This document shows, piece by piece, positions 16,119 through 25,814 of a stretch of 49,024 nt of DNA. The notes below the pieces were generated by a model. It was not told the origin of the DNA, made no database searches, and saw only the letters and a list, made by a program, of their open reading frames with translations. Location: assembly GCA_902520495.1 (NCBI GenBank), contig CABYNW010000007.1, forward strand, positions 1 to 49,024. Reading direction: 5' to 3'. Within the stretch, counting starts at the first letter, position 1, and every line of letters begins with the position of its first letter. The translations under genes and the position numbers were made by a program. Source of the DNA: an uncultured SAR86 cluster bacterium. Its GTDB lineage: Bacteria; Pseudomonadota; Gammaproteobacteria; Magnimaribacterales; D2472.

Positions 16119-16866
16119 TCAACTCTGTTACATCATGAATAAAATGTTCTGAATTAAGGCTATAGTCAAGCACTGAAAAAGACACATAACCATTCTTGAC
16201 TGCTTCTGCATCTGTGATAAATGAATCTTCTTTTAATGGCTCACCTGAAAGATTATATCTATATTTATATGTATCAGCTTTCGAAGAATGAGATTCTAAT
16301 TTTATAGGCCTAGCTGGTATATCTCTTTTTGAGATACCTGTAGCTTGAATACCTTTATATTCTTCTGAGGTTATATCAGGAAAATTTATGTTAATAACCT
16401 TACCTTTTAAAAATTCATTGTAAGCAAAGATCTTATTAATTATTTCACATGATTTGTTAGCTATAAAATCTATATCTTTTGCATCATAAGAAGCTACTGA
16501 GATTGCTATTGGTGGATATTTAAGATTTCTGCCACCAACCGCTGCTCCTACAGTCCCAGAATATAAAACGTCATTACCAATATTTGCACCATGATTTATA
16601 CCAGATACAACAATATCAAATTTAAAGTCTACGATGCTTAGCAATCCAAGATAAGAACAATCAGCAGGCGTACCATCAACTGCATAAATTTTTTCATCTA
16701 TTTTTGTAACTTCAATTTCATTGAGATATGAGATAGCTGCGCTCATACCACTGCAATTATTTTTCGGAGCAACTATCCAGACCTCATGGCTCTTAGATAG
16801 TTTTTCGTATAAAGTTTTTATATTTTTTGCATCGTATCCATCATCATTTGTTAGTAATATTTTCAT
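16108..16866 (-). CDS. surE: 5'/3'-nucleotidase SurE
   Basis: A 252-residue phosphatase. The metal-binding N-terminus M-K-I-L-L-T-N-D-D-G-Y and V-S-G-I-N-H-G-A-N-I-G-N-D-V-L-Y-S-G-T-V-G-A-A supply the two Asp, the Ser and the Asn ligands of the family. It dephosphorylates nucleoside monophosphates in the cytoplasm. It overlaps ispDF by four bases; truD, usually between ispF and surE in gammaproteobacteria, is absent here. Confidence 0.96.
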   Translation of the reverse strand: MKILLTNDDGYDAKNIKTLYEKLSKSHEVWIVAPKNNCSGMSAAISYLNEIEVTKIDEKIYAVDGTPADCSYLGLLSIVDFKFDIVVSGINHGANIGNDVLYSGTVGAAVGGRNLKYPPIAISVASYDAKDIDFIANKSCEIINKIFAYNEFLKGKVININFPDITSEEYKGIQATGISKRDIPARPIKLESHSSKADTYKYRYNLSGEPLKEDSFITDAEAVKNGYVSFSVLDYSLNSEHFIHDVTELIDA

Positions 16867-17993
16867 TGTTTGTCTCTCAAATTTACAAGGCTTTGCACAG
16901 CTATTGCTTGATTTTTACCAATAATACCTATTTTTTCTGAAGTGGTAGCTTTTAAGCCTATTTTATTTACTGGGATTAGTAGTATTGATGATAGGTTTTT
17001 CAAAATATTGTCTCTATGAGGGTTTATTTTAGGTTCTTCACAAATAATAGTGGTATCTATATTATAAATCTCAAGATTTAACTCATTTAATTTTCTCAGA
17101 CAAAATCTAATAATCTTTGAGCTATCTAAACCTTTATTTTTATCATCTTTATCTGAAAAATATTTACCAATATCACCGAGCCCTGATGCACCCAATATAG
17201 AATCAGCTATAGAATGAAGTAATACGTCACCATCTGAATGCGCTATTATTTTATAATTACAATTAATCTTATATCCACCCAATATAATTCCAGAACCAGC
17301 TTCATATTTATGAAGATCAAAACCTATGCCAGATCTTGTTAAAAATTTATTTAAAATTTCTAGATCCTCAGGTTCCGTTATCTTGATATTAGACCTTCTT
17401 CCCCTAATCTTAGATGTTTTCAAGTTCGAGTATTCAATAGCAAAAGACTCATCAGGACAGTTTATGTTTTCATCAATACATTTTTTTATAGCTATTTTTA
17501 AATCCTGAAATTTTGATATTTGAGGTGTTTGCACTAGATGAAATTTATCTTTATCTCTGGTTCGGGATTCTTTTATTGAATCATATACTGGAGTATAAAG
17601 ATAAGAGCAATTTGAATCAGCCCTCTTGATATCATCCAATAAATTTAAAATATCATTCTCTATTACATTTGGACGTGCAGCATCATGAGTCATTACATAT
17701 TCGTATTTACTATCATCTGCATGCATAAGTGCTTTAAATACAGAGCTCTGTCTGGTTTTTCCACCAATAATAAATTCAACTTTTTCTGAATTGTAAAAAT
17801 CTTGATTTTTAATTTCTAAATCATCCTCAGAAATAGCAATAATTACTTTAGATACATGTGTTGATTCAATAAAAGGTTTTACAGATCTTTCAATGACTGA
17901 CTGACCATTGACTCTGAAATATTGTTTTGGAATCTCGCCATCAAATCTTTTACCTTTTCCTGCGGCTGCAATGATAACCAATAAATCATTCAT
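16863..17993 (-). CDS. ispDF: Bifunctional IspD-IspF fusion (MEP pathway)
   Basis: A 376-residue fusion. Residues 1 to about 220 are IspD (A-A-A-G-K-G-K-R-F near the start, H-D-A-A-R-P-N-V), making CDP-methylerythritol. From about 223, S-G-I-G-F-D-L-H-K-Y, I-L-G-G-Y, A-H-S-D-G-D-V-L-L-H and A-T-T-S-E-K-I-G define IspF, the cyclodiphosphate synthase with its Asp-x-His metal site. The frame extends 18 codons upstream, but M-N-D-L-L-V-I-I-A-A-A-G at 17993 matches IspD starts and overlaps ftsB by only eight bases. Gammaproteobacteria normally have separate adjacent ispD and ispF; fusions are usual in alpha- and epsilonproteobacteria. Confidence 0.95.
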   Translation of the reverse strand: MNDLLVIIAAAGKGKRFDGEIPKQYFRVNGQSVIERSVKPFIESTHVSKVIIAISEDDLEIKNQDFYNSEKVEFIIGGKTRQSSVFKALMHADDSKYEYVMTHDAARPNVIENDILNLLDDIKRADSNCSYLYTPVYDSIKESRTRDKDKFHLVQTPQISKFQDLKIAIKKCIDENINCPDESFAIEYSNLKTSKIRGRRSNIKITEPEDLEILNKFLTRSGIGFDLHKYEAGSGIILGGYKINCNYKIIAHSDGDVLLHSIADSILGASGLGDIGKYFSDKDDKNKGLDSSKIIRFCLRKLNELNLEIYNIDTTIICEEPKINPHRDNILKNLSSILLIPVNKIGLKATTSEKIGIIGKNQAIAVQSLVNLRDKQ

Positions 17994-18294
17994 CTTTATC
18001 ATCATTTTTATTTTGTTCTTTAAAAGAAATGAATTCTTCTTCTTCATAGGTAAGATTTAAATTTTCTCTTGCAAAATTTTCAACATTAGCACTTGAGTTT
18101 TGAGCATTTTCAATTTCAAATTCAAGTATCTCATTTTGTTTTTTTAATTCTTCATTTTTATTGAATTGAGTTTTATTATCTTGGATCATTTCATTTCTCT
18201 TAGAATAATTATTTTCACCAAAAAAAATACTTATAGAAAGTGAGACAACAATTAAAATTAAAAAAGCTATAAGTAGATAGTTAAGTTTATTCAT
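17986..18294 (-). CDS. ftsB: Cell division protein FtsB
   Basis: A 102-residue bitopic protein: an N-terminal membrane helix at about 6-24, then a coiled coil (N-E-E-L-K-K-Q-N-E-I-L-E-F-E-I-E-N-A) and the conserved F-A-R-E-N-L-N-L-T-Y-E-E-E-E-F-I end, equivalent to the A-R-x-x-L-x-x-x-x-x-G-E region. FtsB joins FtsL and FtsQ in the divisome. It overlaps eno by four bases and ispDF by eight. The eno-ftsB-ispD neighbourhood is standard in gammaproteobacteria. Confidence 0.9.
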   Translation of the reverse strand: MNKLNYLLIAFLILIVVSLSISIFFGENNYSKRNEMIQDNKTQFNKNEELKKQNEILEFEIENAQNSSANVENFARENLNLTYEEEEFISFKEQNKNDDKDE

Positions 18295-19565
18295 TTAAGC
18301 AAAATATTATTGCTTTCCTCTTCAATCCAAAGCAACCTATTATATTTTGCTACTCTATCAGACCTACAAGGAGCTCCAGTTTTGATTTGCCCTATTCCCA
18401 AGCCTACTGCAAGGTCAGCAATAGTAGTATCTTCGGTCTCACCAGATCGATGTGAAATAATTGACTCGAAATTATTCTGATTCGCAAAATGAATAGTTTC
18501 AATTGTTTCAGTTATTGAGCCAACTTGATTAAATTTAATTAGTATCGAATTAGCCATCTCCTCATTAATACCATCTTTAAGAATTTTTTTATTAGTAACA
18601 AATAAATCATCTCCAACAAGTTGGCAGTTTGATCCCAATTTCTCTGTAAGCAGTTTCCATCCATCTGTATCATTTTCATCCATACCATCTTCTATGGAGA
18701 CTATGGGATAATTTTTAGTTAGATCATCTAAATAGTCTACAAACTCTATAGATGAAAGTTTCTTGCTTTCTCCTTTTAAAACATAATTCTTACCATCAAA
18801 AAATTCACTTGCCGCGCAATCAAGAGCAATGTTTACATCTGTGCCTGGAACTAATCCAGTTTCTTTTATTGAATCAACAATTAATTTTAATGCTTCCTTG
18901 TTTGATTCAAGACTTGGAGCAAAACCACCTTCATCACCAACAGCTGTAGTGTGTTTATTTTTTAAAAGTATTTTCTTCAAATTATGATAAATTTCTGTGG
19001 CCCATTGCATAACTTCAACGAAGCTTTTCGCGCCGCTAGGAATAATCATAAATTCCTGTATATCTATATTATTATCAGCATGCTCGCCACCATTAAGAAT
19101 ATTAAACATAGGCAAAGGCATGCAATGTGTTACATTTTCTCCAGTAATATCCTTATAAACTCTAGAGAAATGCTCATATAATGATATTTTGTTGGCCTTT
19201 GCAGCTACATGAGCCACTGCAAGAGATATCGCTAAAATTGCATTTGCTCCAACTTTAGATTTATCTATAGTATCGTCAAATGAAATTAATGATTCATCGA
19301 TTTCTTTTTGGTTATTTGGGTCTTTGCCAATAACAAAAGATGACAATATATTATTAATGTTAGTAACAGCCTTTATTACGCTTTTGCCATGATAGGAAAT
19401 ATCATTATCACGTAACTCAAGCGCCTCCTTTGAACCAGTTGATGCTCCACTTGGAACCATAGCTGAAGCTGATGTTCCATCTTCCAGTGTTACCTTACAT
19501 GATATCGTTGGCACGCCTCTTGAATCAAATACTTGAATGGCATTTATTGAAGATATTTTTTGCAT
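18291..19565 (-). CDS. eno: Enolase
   Basis: A 424-residue enolase. The N-terminal V-F-D-S-R-G-x-P-T and V-P-S-G-A-S-T-G lid loop, the metal ligands in N-I-A-L-D-C-A-A-S-E, S-I-E-D-G-M-D-E and L-V-G-D-D-L-F-V-T-N, and the catalytic segment I-L-I-K-F-N-Q-V-G-S-I-T-E-T with S-H-R-S-G-E-T-E-D are all intact. It converts 2-phosphoglycerate to phosphoenolpyruvate; PEP is also the substrate of KdsA, encoded three bases upstream. Confidence 0.98.
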   Translation of the reverse strand: MQKISSINAIQVFDSRGVPTISCKVTLEDGTSASAMVPSGASTGSKEALELRDNDISYHGKSVIKAVTNINNILSSFVIGKDPNNQKEIDESLISFDDTIDKSKVGANAILAISLAVAHVAAKANKISLYEHFSRVYKDITGENVTHCMPLPMFNILNGGEHADNNIDIQEFMIIPSGAKSFVEVMQWATEIYHNLKKILLKNKHTTAVGDEGGFAPSLESNKEALKLIVDSIKETGLVPGTDVNIALDCAASEFFDGKNYVLKGESKKLSSIEFVDYLDDLTKNYPIVSIEDGMDENDTDGWKLLTEKLGSNCQLVGDDLFVTNKKILKDGINEEMANSILIKFNQVGSITETIETIHFANQNNFESIISHRSGETEDTTIADLAVGLGIGQIKTGAPCRSDRVAKYNRLLWIEEESNNILLK

Positions 19566-19568
19566 TTT

Positions 19569-20399
19569 CTAAGTTATTTCAAGATCTTTCTGATTTTTTA
19601 CAAATTCATCTAATTCTTTTACTTGTTTTAAAAATTCTTCTAAGACTGATAGAGGTAAAGCACATGGCCCATCGCACTTTGCATCATCTGGATTGGGATG
19701 GGCTTCAAGAAACAATCCCGCAATTGATTGAGATATTCCTGCCTTGGCTAAACTTAAAACATATTCTCTTCTTCCACCGGTAGCACTTCCAAGACCTCCA
19801 GGTAACTGAAGTGAATGTGTTACATCAAATATTACTGGTTTAGCTAACTGTTTAAGGATTTGAAAATTTAAAGTATCTACAACTAAATTATTGTATCCGA
19901 ATGAATTTCCTCGTTCGCATAATATTATTTTGTCATTACCTGCTGCAGAGCATTTCTCAATAGTATTTGACATTTCTGGAGCAGATAAGAATTGAGGTTT
20001 TTTAAATTGTATTATTGAATCTGTTTTTGCTGCAGCACTTACAAGATCGGTTTGTCTTGCTAAAAATGCAGGTATTTGTATAACCTCACAAACCTCACTT
20101 ACAGTTGCAGCTTGACTTGGTTCATGGATATCTGTGATAACTGGAACTTCGAAAGCTTTTGAAACCTCTTGAAGAATTTTAAGCCCTTCTTCCATTCCTG
20201 GACCCCTGAAAGAATTTATAGAGCTTCTATTTGCTTTATCAAATGATCCTTTAAAAATATAATTGATATTTAACTTATGAGTTGTTTCTTTAAATTTTTC
20301 TGCAACTTGCATTGCTAAATCTTTTGATTCAAGTACATTCATGCCACCCATAAGGGTCATGGGGCCAGCATTATCAATTTTAAAGTTTCTTAATTTCAT
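19569..20399 (-). CDS. kdsA: 3-deoxy-D-manno-octulosonate 8-phosphate synthase
   Basis: A 276-residue KDO8P synthase. [40 protein letters not shown] and [11 protein letters not shown] are the family motifs around the PEP and arabinose-5-phosphate site. It makes the KDO precursor of lipopolysaccharide, so the organism should have an LPS-type outer membrane. It lies between pyrG (one base) and eno (three bases), the Pseudomonas arrangement. Confidence 0.97.
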   Translation of the reverse strand: MKLRNFKIDNAGPMTLMGGMNVLESKDLAMQVAEKFKETTHKLNINYIFKGSFDKANRSSINSFRGPGMEEGLKILQEVSKAFEVPVITDIHEPSQAATVSEVCEVIQIPAFLARQTDLVSAAAKTDSIIQFKKPQFLSAPEMSNTIEKCSAAGNDKIILCERGNSFGYNNLVVDTLNFQILKQLAKPVIFDVTHSLQLPGGLGSATGGRREYVLSLAKAGISQSIAGLFLEAHPNPDDAKCDGPCALPLSVLEEFLKQVKELDEFVKNQKDLEIT

Positions 20400-20400
20400 A

Positions 20401-22038
<1,638 letters not shown>

Positions 22039-22109
22039 TCATGATGGGACATTAGAATAACAGAATAAATTTAATAGTTAAATGATATTCATAAAATGAT
22101 TTGATTATT

Positions 22110-23168
22110 CTAAATATTTTTATAATATCTTTTGACTCTTGATTTTATTCTTATCATTAAGTCGTATGATATTAGGCCATTTGATGAAGCTAGGTTGTTA
22201 ATTGAATGATTCGGTGAAAAAAATTCACACCAGTCTTCAATTTTGCAGTCGTTAATATTGCTTACATCAATGGTGGTTACATCCATACTTACCTTGCCAA
22301 AAACTCTTGCGTCTTGATTATTTATTTTGACTACAGTTCCATCTTTTATATGATTGGGCAATCCATCTGCATAACCCATATAAACAGTTGCTATTTTCAT
22401 ATCTTTCATTGCAACTGCTCTCCCGTCATAACCAACTTTCTCACCTTTTTTAATATTTCTAATATTAATAATTGGGGACCTAAGAGTCATTGCTGTTTTA
22501 AGTTTTTCGTTGCCTATATAGCCCCCAAAAATTCCTATACCAACCCTAACCCAATCATAAGATTTTTCAGGAAAATTCAATATACATCCAGTATTTGCAA
22601 TGCTTTTAGAAACATCAGAGTGTAGTTGCTTATGTAAGTTCTCATACTTATCGAATTGAATCTTATTTGAGGGATCTTCAGGGACATTGGAAGCTGATAA
22701 ATGAGACATTAAAATAAACTTTTTGTCAGTCAAATAAGAATTATAAATATCCATAAATTCCTCTTCATCAAAACCAAGCCTATTCATACCAGTATTTATC
22801 TTGAACCATAAGTTTTGGAAGTAATTATTTTCTTTTATGATTTCAAATTGGTAAGAATTATGAATAACTAAATCTAAAGAATTTTCAGTTGCCTCTTTGA
22901 AATCTTCATTAGAGTATACTCCCTGCATTAGTAAGATTTTTTTATTTGAAATTTTTCTTAATTCTATTGCTTCTTCAAGACGAACTACGCCATAACCATC
23001 AACTAAATCATCAATATCATTTACTATATTAGGTAGAATATGGCCATAAGCATCAGATTTTATGATTGCCATAAAATTAGATGAATTATTTATTTTATTC
23101 TTTAATTGAGCTATATTTTCTCTAACAATATTAGGCTCTATCAAGAGCTCAGTCGTAAGTCTGCTCAT
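22110..23168 (-). CDS. alr: Alanine racemase
   Basis: A 352-residue fold-type III PLP enzyme. The PLP lysine is Lys37 in A-I-I-K-S-D-A-Y-G-H (usually K-A-N-A-Y-G-H), and the other catalytic Tyr lies in V-Y-M-G-Y-A-D-G. F-G-K-V-S-M-D near the C-terminus contributes to the active-site entrance. It supplies D-alanine for Ddl, also in this window. The start overlaps the dnaB stop by four bases; dnaB-alr is a conserved gammaproteobacterial pair. Confidence 0.95.
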   Translation of the reverse strand: MSRLTTELLIEPNIVRENIAQLKNKINNSSNFMAIIKSDAYGHILPNIVNDIDDLVDGYGVVRLEEAIELRKISNKKILLMQGVYSNEDFKEATENSLDLVIHNSYQFEIIKENNYFQNLWFKINTGMNRLGFDEEEFMDIYNSYLTDKKFILMSHLSASNVPEDPSNKIQFDKYENLHKQLHSDVSKSIANTGCILNFPEKSYDWVRVGIGIFGGYIGNEKLKTAMTLRSPIINIRNIKKGEKVGYDGRAVAMKDMKIATVYMGYADGLPNHIKDGTVVKINNQDARVFGKVSMDVTTIDVSNINDCKIEDWCEFFSPNHSINNLASSNGLISYDLMIRIKSRVKRYYKNI

Positions 23169-24541
23169 TCAAGAGTATCGTAATAACTATCAGTAGAAAA
23201 ATTTTCAAATCTTGTAAATTCTTTTAAGAATGTCAAATTAACTGTTCCAATGGGGCCATTTCTTTGTTTACCAATAATAATTTGAGCTACACCTTCAACG
23301 CCTTCCTTTTCAGGCTCATAAACTTCTTCTCTATAAATAAATAAAATAACATCAGCATCTTGTTCTATTGCTCCAGAATCTCTTAAGTCCGCCATAATTG
23401 GCCTCTTATTTGGTCTTTGCTCTACAGCTCTATTAAGTTGTGATAATGCAATAACAGGCACATTAAGTTCTTTCGCTAAGGATTTTAAAGATCTAGAAAT
23501 TTCAGATATCTGATTAACTCTATTTTCAGTTGATAAAGGAAGTTGCATTAATTGAAGATAATCCACAACTATTAAAGACAATCCATTTTCTTCAGATCTT
23601 GCAAGGCGCCTAGCTTTTGCTCTTAATTCCATAGGTGATAAAAGTGAACTGTCATCAATCCATAATGGCATATTCTTCAATTCTTCACTTTTCTGCATTA
23701 AAAGTTTTAACTCATCATCTTTTAACATCCCAGATCTTACATTCTGTTGATTGATTTTCGTCATTCCAGATAACAATCTAGTCGTTAGAGATTCTCCAGG
23801 CATTTCTAGACTGAAGATAAGAACAGCTCCATTAGATTCTTTATCTAATAAAACATTCTCAGCAATATTCATTGCGAGGGAAGTTTTTCCCATACTAGGC
23901 CTTCCAGCAACTACGATTAAATCTCCTTTCTGAATACCTTGTAACTTACTATCTAAATCTTTGAATCCTGTCGAGTCCCCTATCAGACCACCAGATTTAT
24001 TTGAAAGTTCATAAAGTCTATCCATGGTATCAGGAACAAGCTTTTGCATTGACTTTAAATTCTGATCATTTTGATTTGTTTCTTCATTTAAGGCAAAAAT
24101 GATACTTTCAGCTTTATCCAATAAAGATGCTCCCTCATGACCCTGAGGGTTTGATATCATTTCTGATATTTTAGAGTTAGCATTCATAAGTTTTCTAGCA
24201 ATGGATCTTTGCCTTATTATTCCTGCATAAGCTTCTAAGTTAGCTGCAGATGGAGTCGATGTGGCAAGTTCAATTATATAATCCTTGCTTAATCCAAACT
24301 TATTTAGAGAATTTTTATTATCTAGCTTCTCAGATACCGTTATTGGATCTAGGGGTTTATTTTCTTCAACAAGCTCAGCCATTGATTGAAAAATTATTTG
24401 ATGACCTTTGCCATCAAAATCATTTTCTTTTATTACTTGTACTACACCATCAAATCGATTTGTTTCAAGCATTAGTCCGCCTAATACAGCTCTTTCAGCT
24501 TCTAAAGTGTGTTCGTTTTGATTGATATTTATATCTGACAT
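23165..24541 (-). CDS. dnaB: Replicative DNA helicase DnaB
   Basis: A 458-residue hexameric helicase. The N-terminal domain begins E-A-E-R-A-V-L-G-G-L-M-L. The RecA-like motor has Walker A A-G-R-P-S-M-G-K-T-S-L, Walker B S-L-I-V-V-D-Y-L-Q-L-M, and the C-terminal A-D-L-R-D-S-G-A-I-E-Q-D-A-D region. No Shine-Dalgarno element is visible: the ATG follows a perfect hairpin by two bases. It lies downstream of rplI as in most gammaproteobacteria. Confidence 0.98.
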   Translation of the reverse strand: MSDININQNEHTLEAERAVLGGLMLETNRFDGVVQVIKENDFDGKGHQIIFQSMAELVEENKPLDPITVSEKLDNKNSLNKFGLSKDYIIELATSTPSAANLEAYAGIIRQRSIARKLMNANSKISEMISNPQGHEGASLLDKAESIIFALNEETNQNDQNLKSMQKLVPDTMDRLYELSNKSGGLIGDSTGFKDLDSKLQGIQKGDLIVVAGRPSMGKTSLAMNIAENVLLDKESNGAVLIFSLEMPGESLTTRLLSGMTKINQQNVRSGMLKDDELKLLMQKSEELKNMPLWIDDSSLLSPMELRAKARRLARSEENGLSLIVVDYLQLMQLPLSTENRVNQISEISRSLKSLAKELNVPVIALSQLNRAVEQRPNKRPIMADLRDSGAIEQDADVILFIYREEVYEPEKEGVEGVAQIIIGKQRNGPIGTVNLTFLKEFTRFENFSTDSYYDTLE

Positions 24542-24542
24542 C

Positions 24543-24568
24543 GGAATATGATTTTTACATCATATTCC
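24543..24568 (-). repeat. Perfect 10-bp hairpin at the dnaB start
   Basis: GGAATATGAT (24543-24552) and ATCATATTCC (24559-24568) are perfect inverse complements around a six-base loop. In the minus-strand transcript the stem ends two bases before the dnaB ATG (24541). No U-run follows, so it is not a standard intrinsic terminator. It may be a processing, attenuation or initiation-control element separating the ribosomal-protein genes from dnaB-alr. Confidence 0.7.
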
Positions 24569-24579
24569 AAAATATACAA

Positions 24580-25026
24580 CTACTCTGGTGATACTTTTAC
24601 TAAAACTTCAATACTTACCTCAGGATGAACACTTATAACAATATTATGATCCCCTGTTTCTTTTAAAGGTCCATCAGGAAGCTGAACTTCGCTTTTATCA
24701 ATTTGTATTTGATTGCTCATAAATGCTTCTGAGATATCTCTAGTACCAACTGAGCCATAAAGAGCTCCTTCTTCAGTAACTGGGACTAAAATTTCACAAT
24801 TTGAACCCTCTAAATCTTTTGCTCTAGCTTTAGCCTGAATAAGAACATCTTCTGAAATAGCAGCTAATTCATCTTTTTTAGCTTCAACTTCAGCTATATT
24901 TTTGTCGCTAGCAAAAGCAGCCTTTTTTTGTGGAATAAGAAAATTTCTTGCATACCCAGAATTAACTTCAACAACATCTCCAATTTCACCAAGTCTTTGA
25001 ATTTTATCTAGTAATATAATCTTCAT
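24580..25026 (-). CDS. rplI: 50S ribosomal protein L9
   Basis: A 148-residue L9 of normal length. The N-domain M-K-I-I-L-L-D-K-I-Q-R-L-G-E-I-G-D-V-V-E and G-Y-A-R-N-F-L-I-P are diagnostic, followed by the long linker helix (about 40-75) and the C-domain with G-A-L-Y-G-S-V-G. It binds 23S rRNA at the base of the L1 stalk. It is three bases after rpsR. Confidence 0.97.
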   Translation of the reverse strand: MKIILLDKIQRLGEIGDVVEVNSGYARNFLIPQKKAAFASDKNIAEVEAKKDELAAISEDVLIQAKARAKDLEGSNCEILVPVTEEGALYGSVGTRDISEAFMSNQIQIDKSEVQLPDGPLKETGDHNIVISVHPEVSIEVLVKVSPE

Positions 25027-25029
25027 AAT

Positions 25030-25224
25030 TTATTTATGCATATCTGTATAAGGTATTAATGCTAAAAATCTAGCAATCTTAATATACTTAGTTAATTTTC
25101 TTTGATTTGTTGCGGAAACTCCAGTAACCCTGGCTGGAATAATTTTTCCTGTTTCTGTTATAAATTGTTTTAGGACATTTACATCCTTATAATCAAACCT
25201 TTTTGGTAATTTAAATTTACTCAT
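25030..25224 (-). CDS. rpsR: 30S ribosomal protein S18, short N-terminus
   Basis: Starting at 25224 ([14 protein letters not shown]) the protein has 64 residues versus 75 in E. coli. The core is conserved: [18 protein letters not shown] and [11 protein letters not shown]. Most of the basic N-terminal R-R-R-K-F-C-R-F-T-A-E-G segment of E. coli is missing. A longer frame exists up to 25290, but that part lies within rpsF and looks unlike S18. The chosen start overlaps the rpsF stop by eight bases. Confidence 0.93.
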   Translation of the reverse strand: MSKFKLPKRFDYKDVNVLKQFITETGKIIPARVTGVSATNQRKLTKYIKIARFLALIPYTDMHK

Positions 25225-25732
25225 CTTTATCTTCCTTATCTTCAATATCTTTATTATTTTTATCATCAGATGAGCTATTTTCAGATTCATTATCTTTCAC
25301 TTCTTCAATTTGAGATTTATGAGTTTTAACTTCATCTTTTTGGGATATTGGTTTAAGTTCTTCTTTGTTATTTTTTTTATTAGAGCTCTCTTCATATTCA
25401 TTTTTCTTATTTTTTGAATCTAGAAGAAGTTGTGAATCATCGCCTGAGTAATTTTTTACTGAAACAAATAAATGTCTAATAATTGCATCGTTGTACTTAA
25501 TCTTATTTTCTATTTCAATAAGCTTAGTAGCATCACCTTCAATATTAAATAATAAGTAATGTCCTTTATTATGATTATTAATGGAGTAAGCAAGCTGTCT
25601 CCTGCCAACATCTTCTTTTTTATTAATAGTAAAAGAGTTACCTTTAAGCAACTTTTCGAAATCTTTAACGAAATCATCAACCTTAGAGGAAAGGTTTGGA
25701 TTAAGAATTATTACTGCTTCGTATTTTTTCAT
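25217..25732 (-). CDS. rpsF: 30S ribosomal protein S6 with long charged tail
   Basis: The first ~100 residues are S6: [28 protein letters not shown], and R-H-L-F-V-S-V-K. The remaining ~70 residues are low-complexity Glu/Lys/Asp/Asn/Ser, ending E-D-K-E-D-K-D-E; E. coli S6 (131 residues) has a shorter acidic tail that RimK extends with glutamate. An AAGGA ribosome-binding site precedes the ATG. The operon order rpsF-rpsR-rplI is typical, without priB. Confidence 0.95.
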   Translation of the reverse strand: MKKYEAVIILNPNLSSKVDDFVKDFEKLLKGNSFTINKKEDVGRRQLAYSINNHNKGHYLLFNIEGDATKLIEIENKIKYNDAIIRHLFVSVKNYSGDDSQLLLDSKNKKNEYEESSNKKNNKEELKPISQKDEVKTHKSQIEEVKDNESENSSSDDKNNKDIEDKEDKDE

Positions 25733-25753
25733 ATTTATCCTTATGGTTATAGA

Positions 25754-25772
25754 TTTTTACTATTGGTAAAAA
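25754..25772 (-). promoter_or_regulatory. Inverted repeat in the rpsF leader
   Basis: TTTTTAC (25754-25760) and GTAAAAA (25766-25772) form a perfect 7-bp stem with a five-base loop. An alternative 5-bp stem TTGGT/ACCAA (25763-25767 and 25772-25776) shares the sequence, so the two are mutually exclusive. It sits 22 bases upstream of the rpsF ATG. S6-S18 autoregulate their leader in several bacteria, but I cannot match the described S6-S18 RNA motif here. Confidence 0.4.
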
Positions 25773-25785
25773 CCAAGGAAGATGC

Positions 25786-25814
25786 ATTCTAATTGAATTA
25801 ATTTCTTTAATCAA
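25786..25814 (-). promoter_or_regulatory. Candidate sigma70 promoter for rpsF-rpsR-rplI
   Basis: Minus strand: TTGATT (25814-25809), 17-base spacer, TAGAAT (25791-25786), matching TTGACA and TATAAT at four and five of six positions. The -35 overlaps the ftsA stop codon. Predicted initiation near 25779 would give a leader of about 47 bases containing the inverted repeat. The 78-base gap after ftsA, in an otherwise overlapping run, supports a promoter here. Confidence 0.5.

Noticed and set aside
25763-25776. TTGGT/ACCAA stem in the rpsF leader as a terminator
   Set aside because: The stem has only five base pairs and is not followed by a U-run; it is kept only as part of a possible leader switch.
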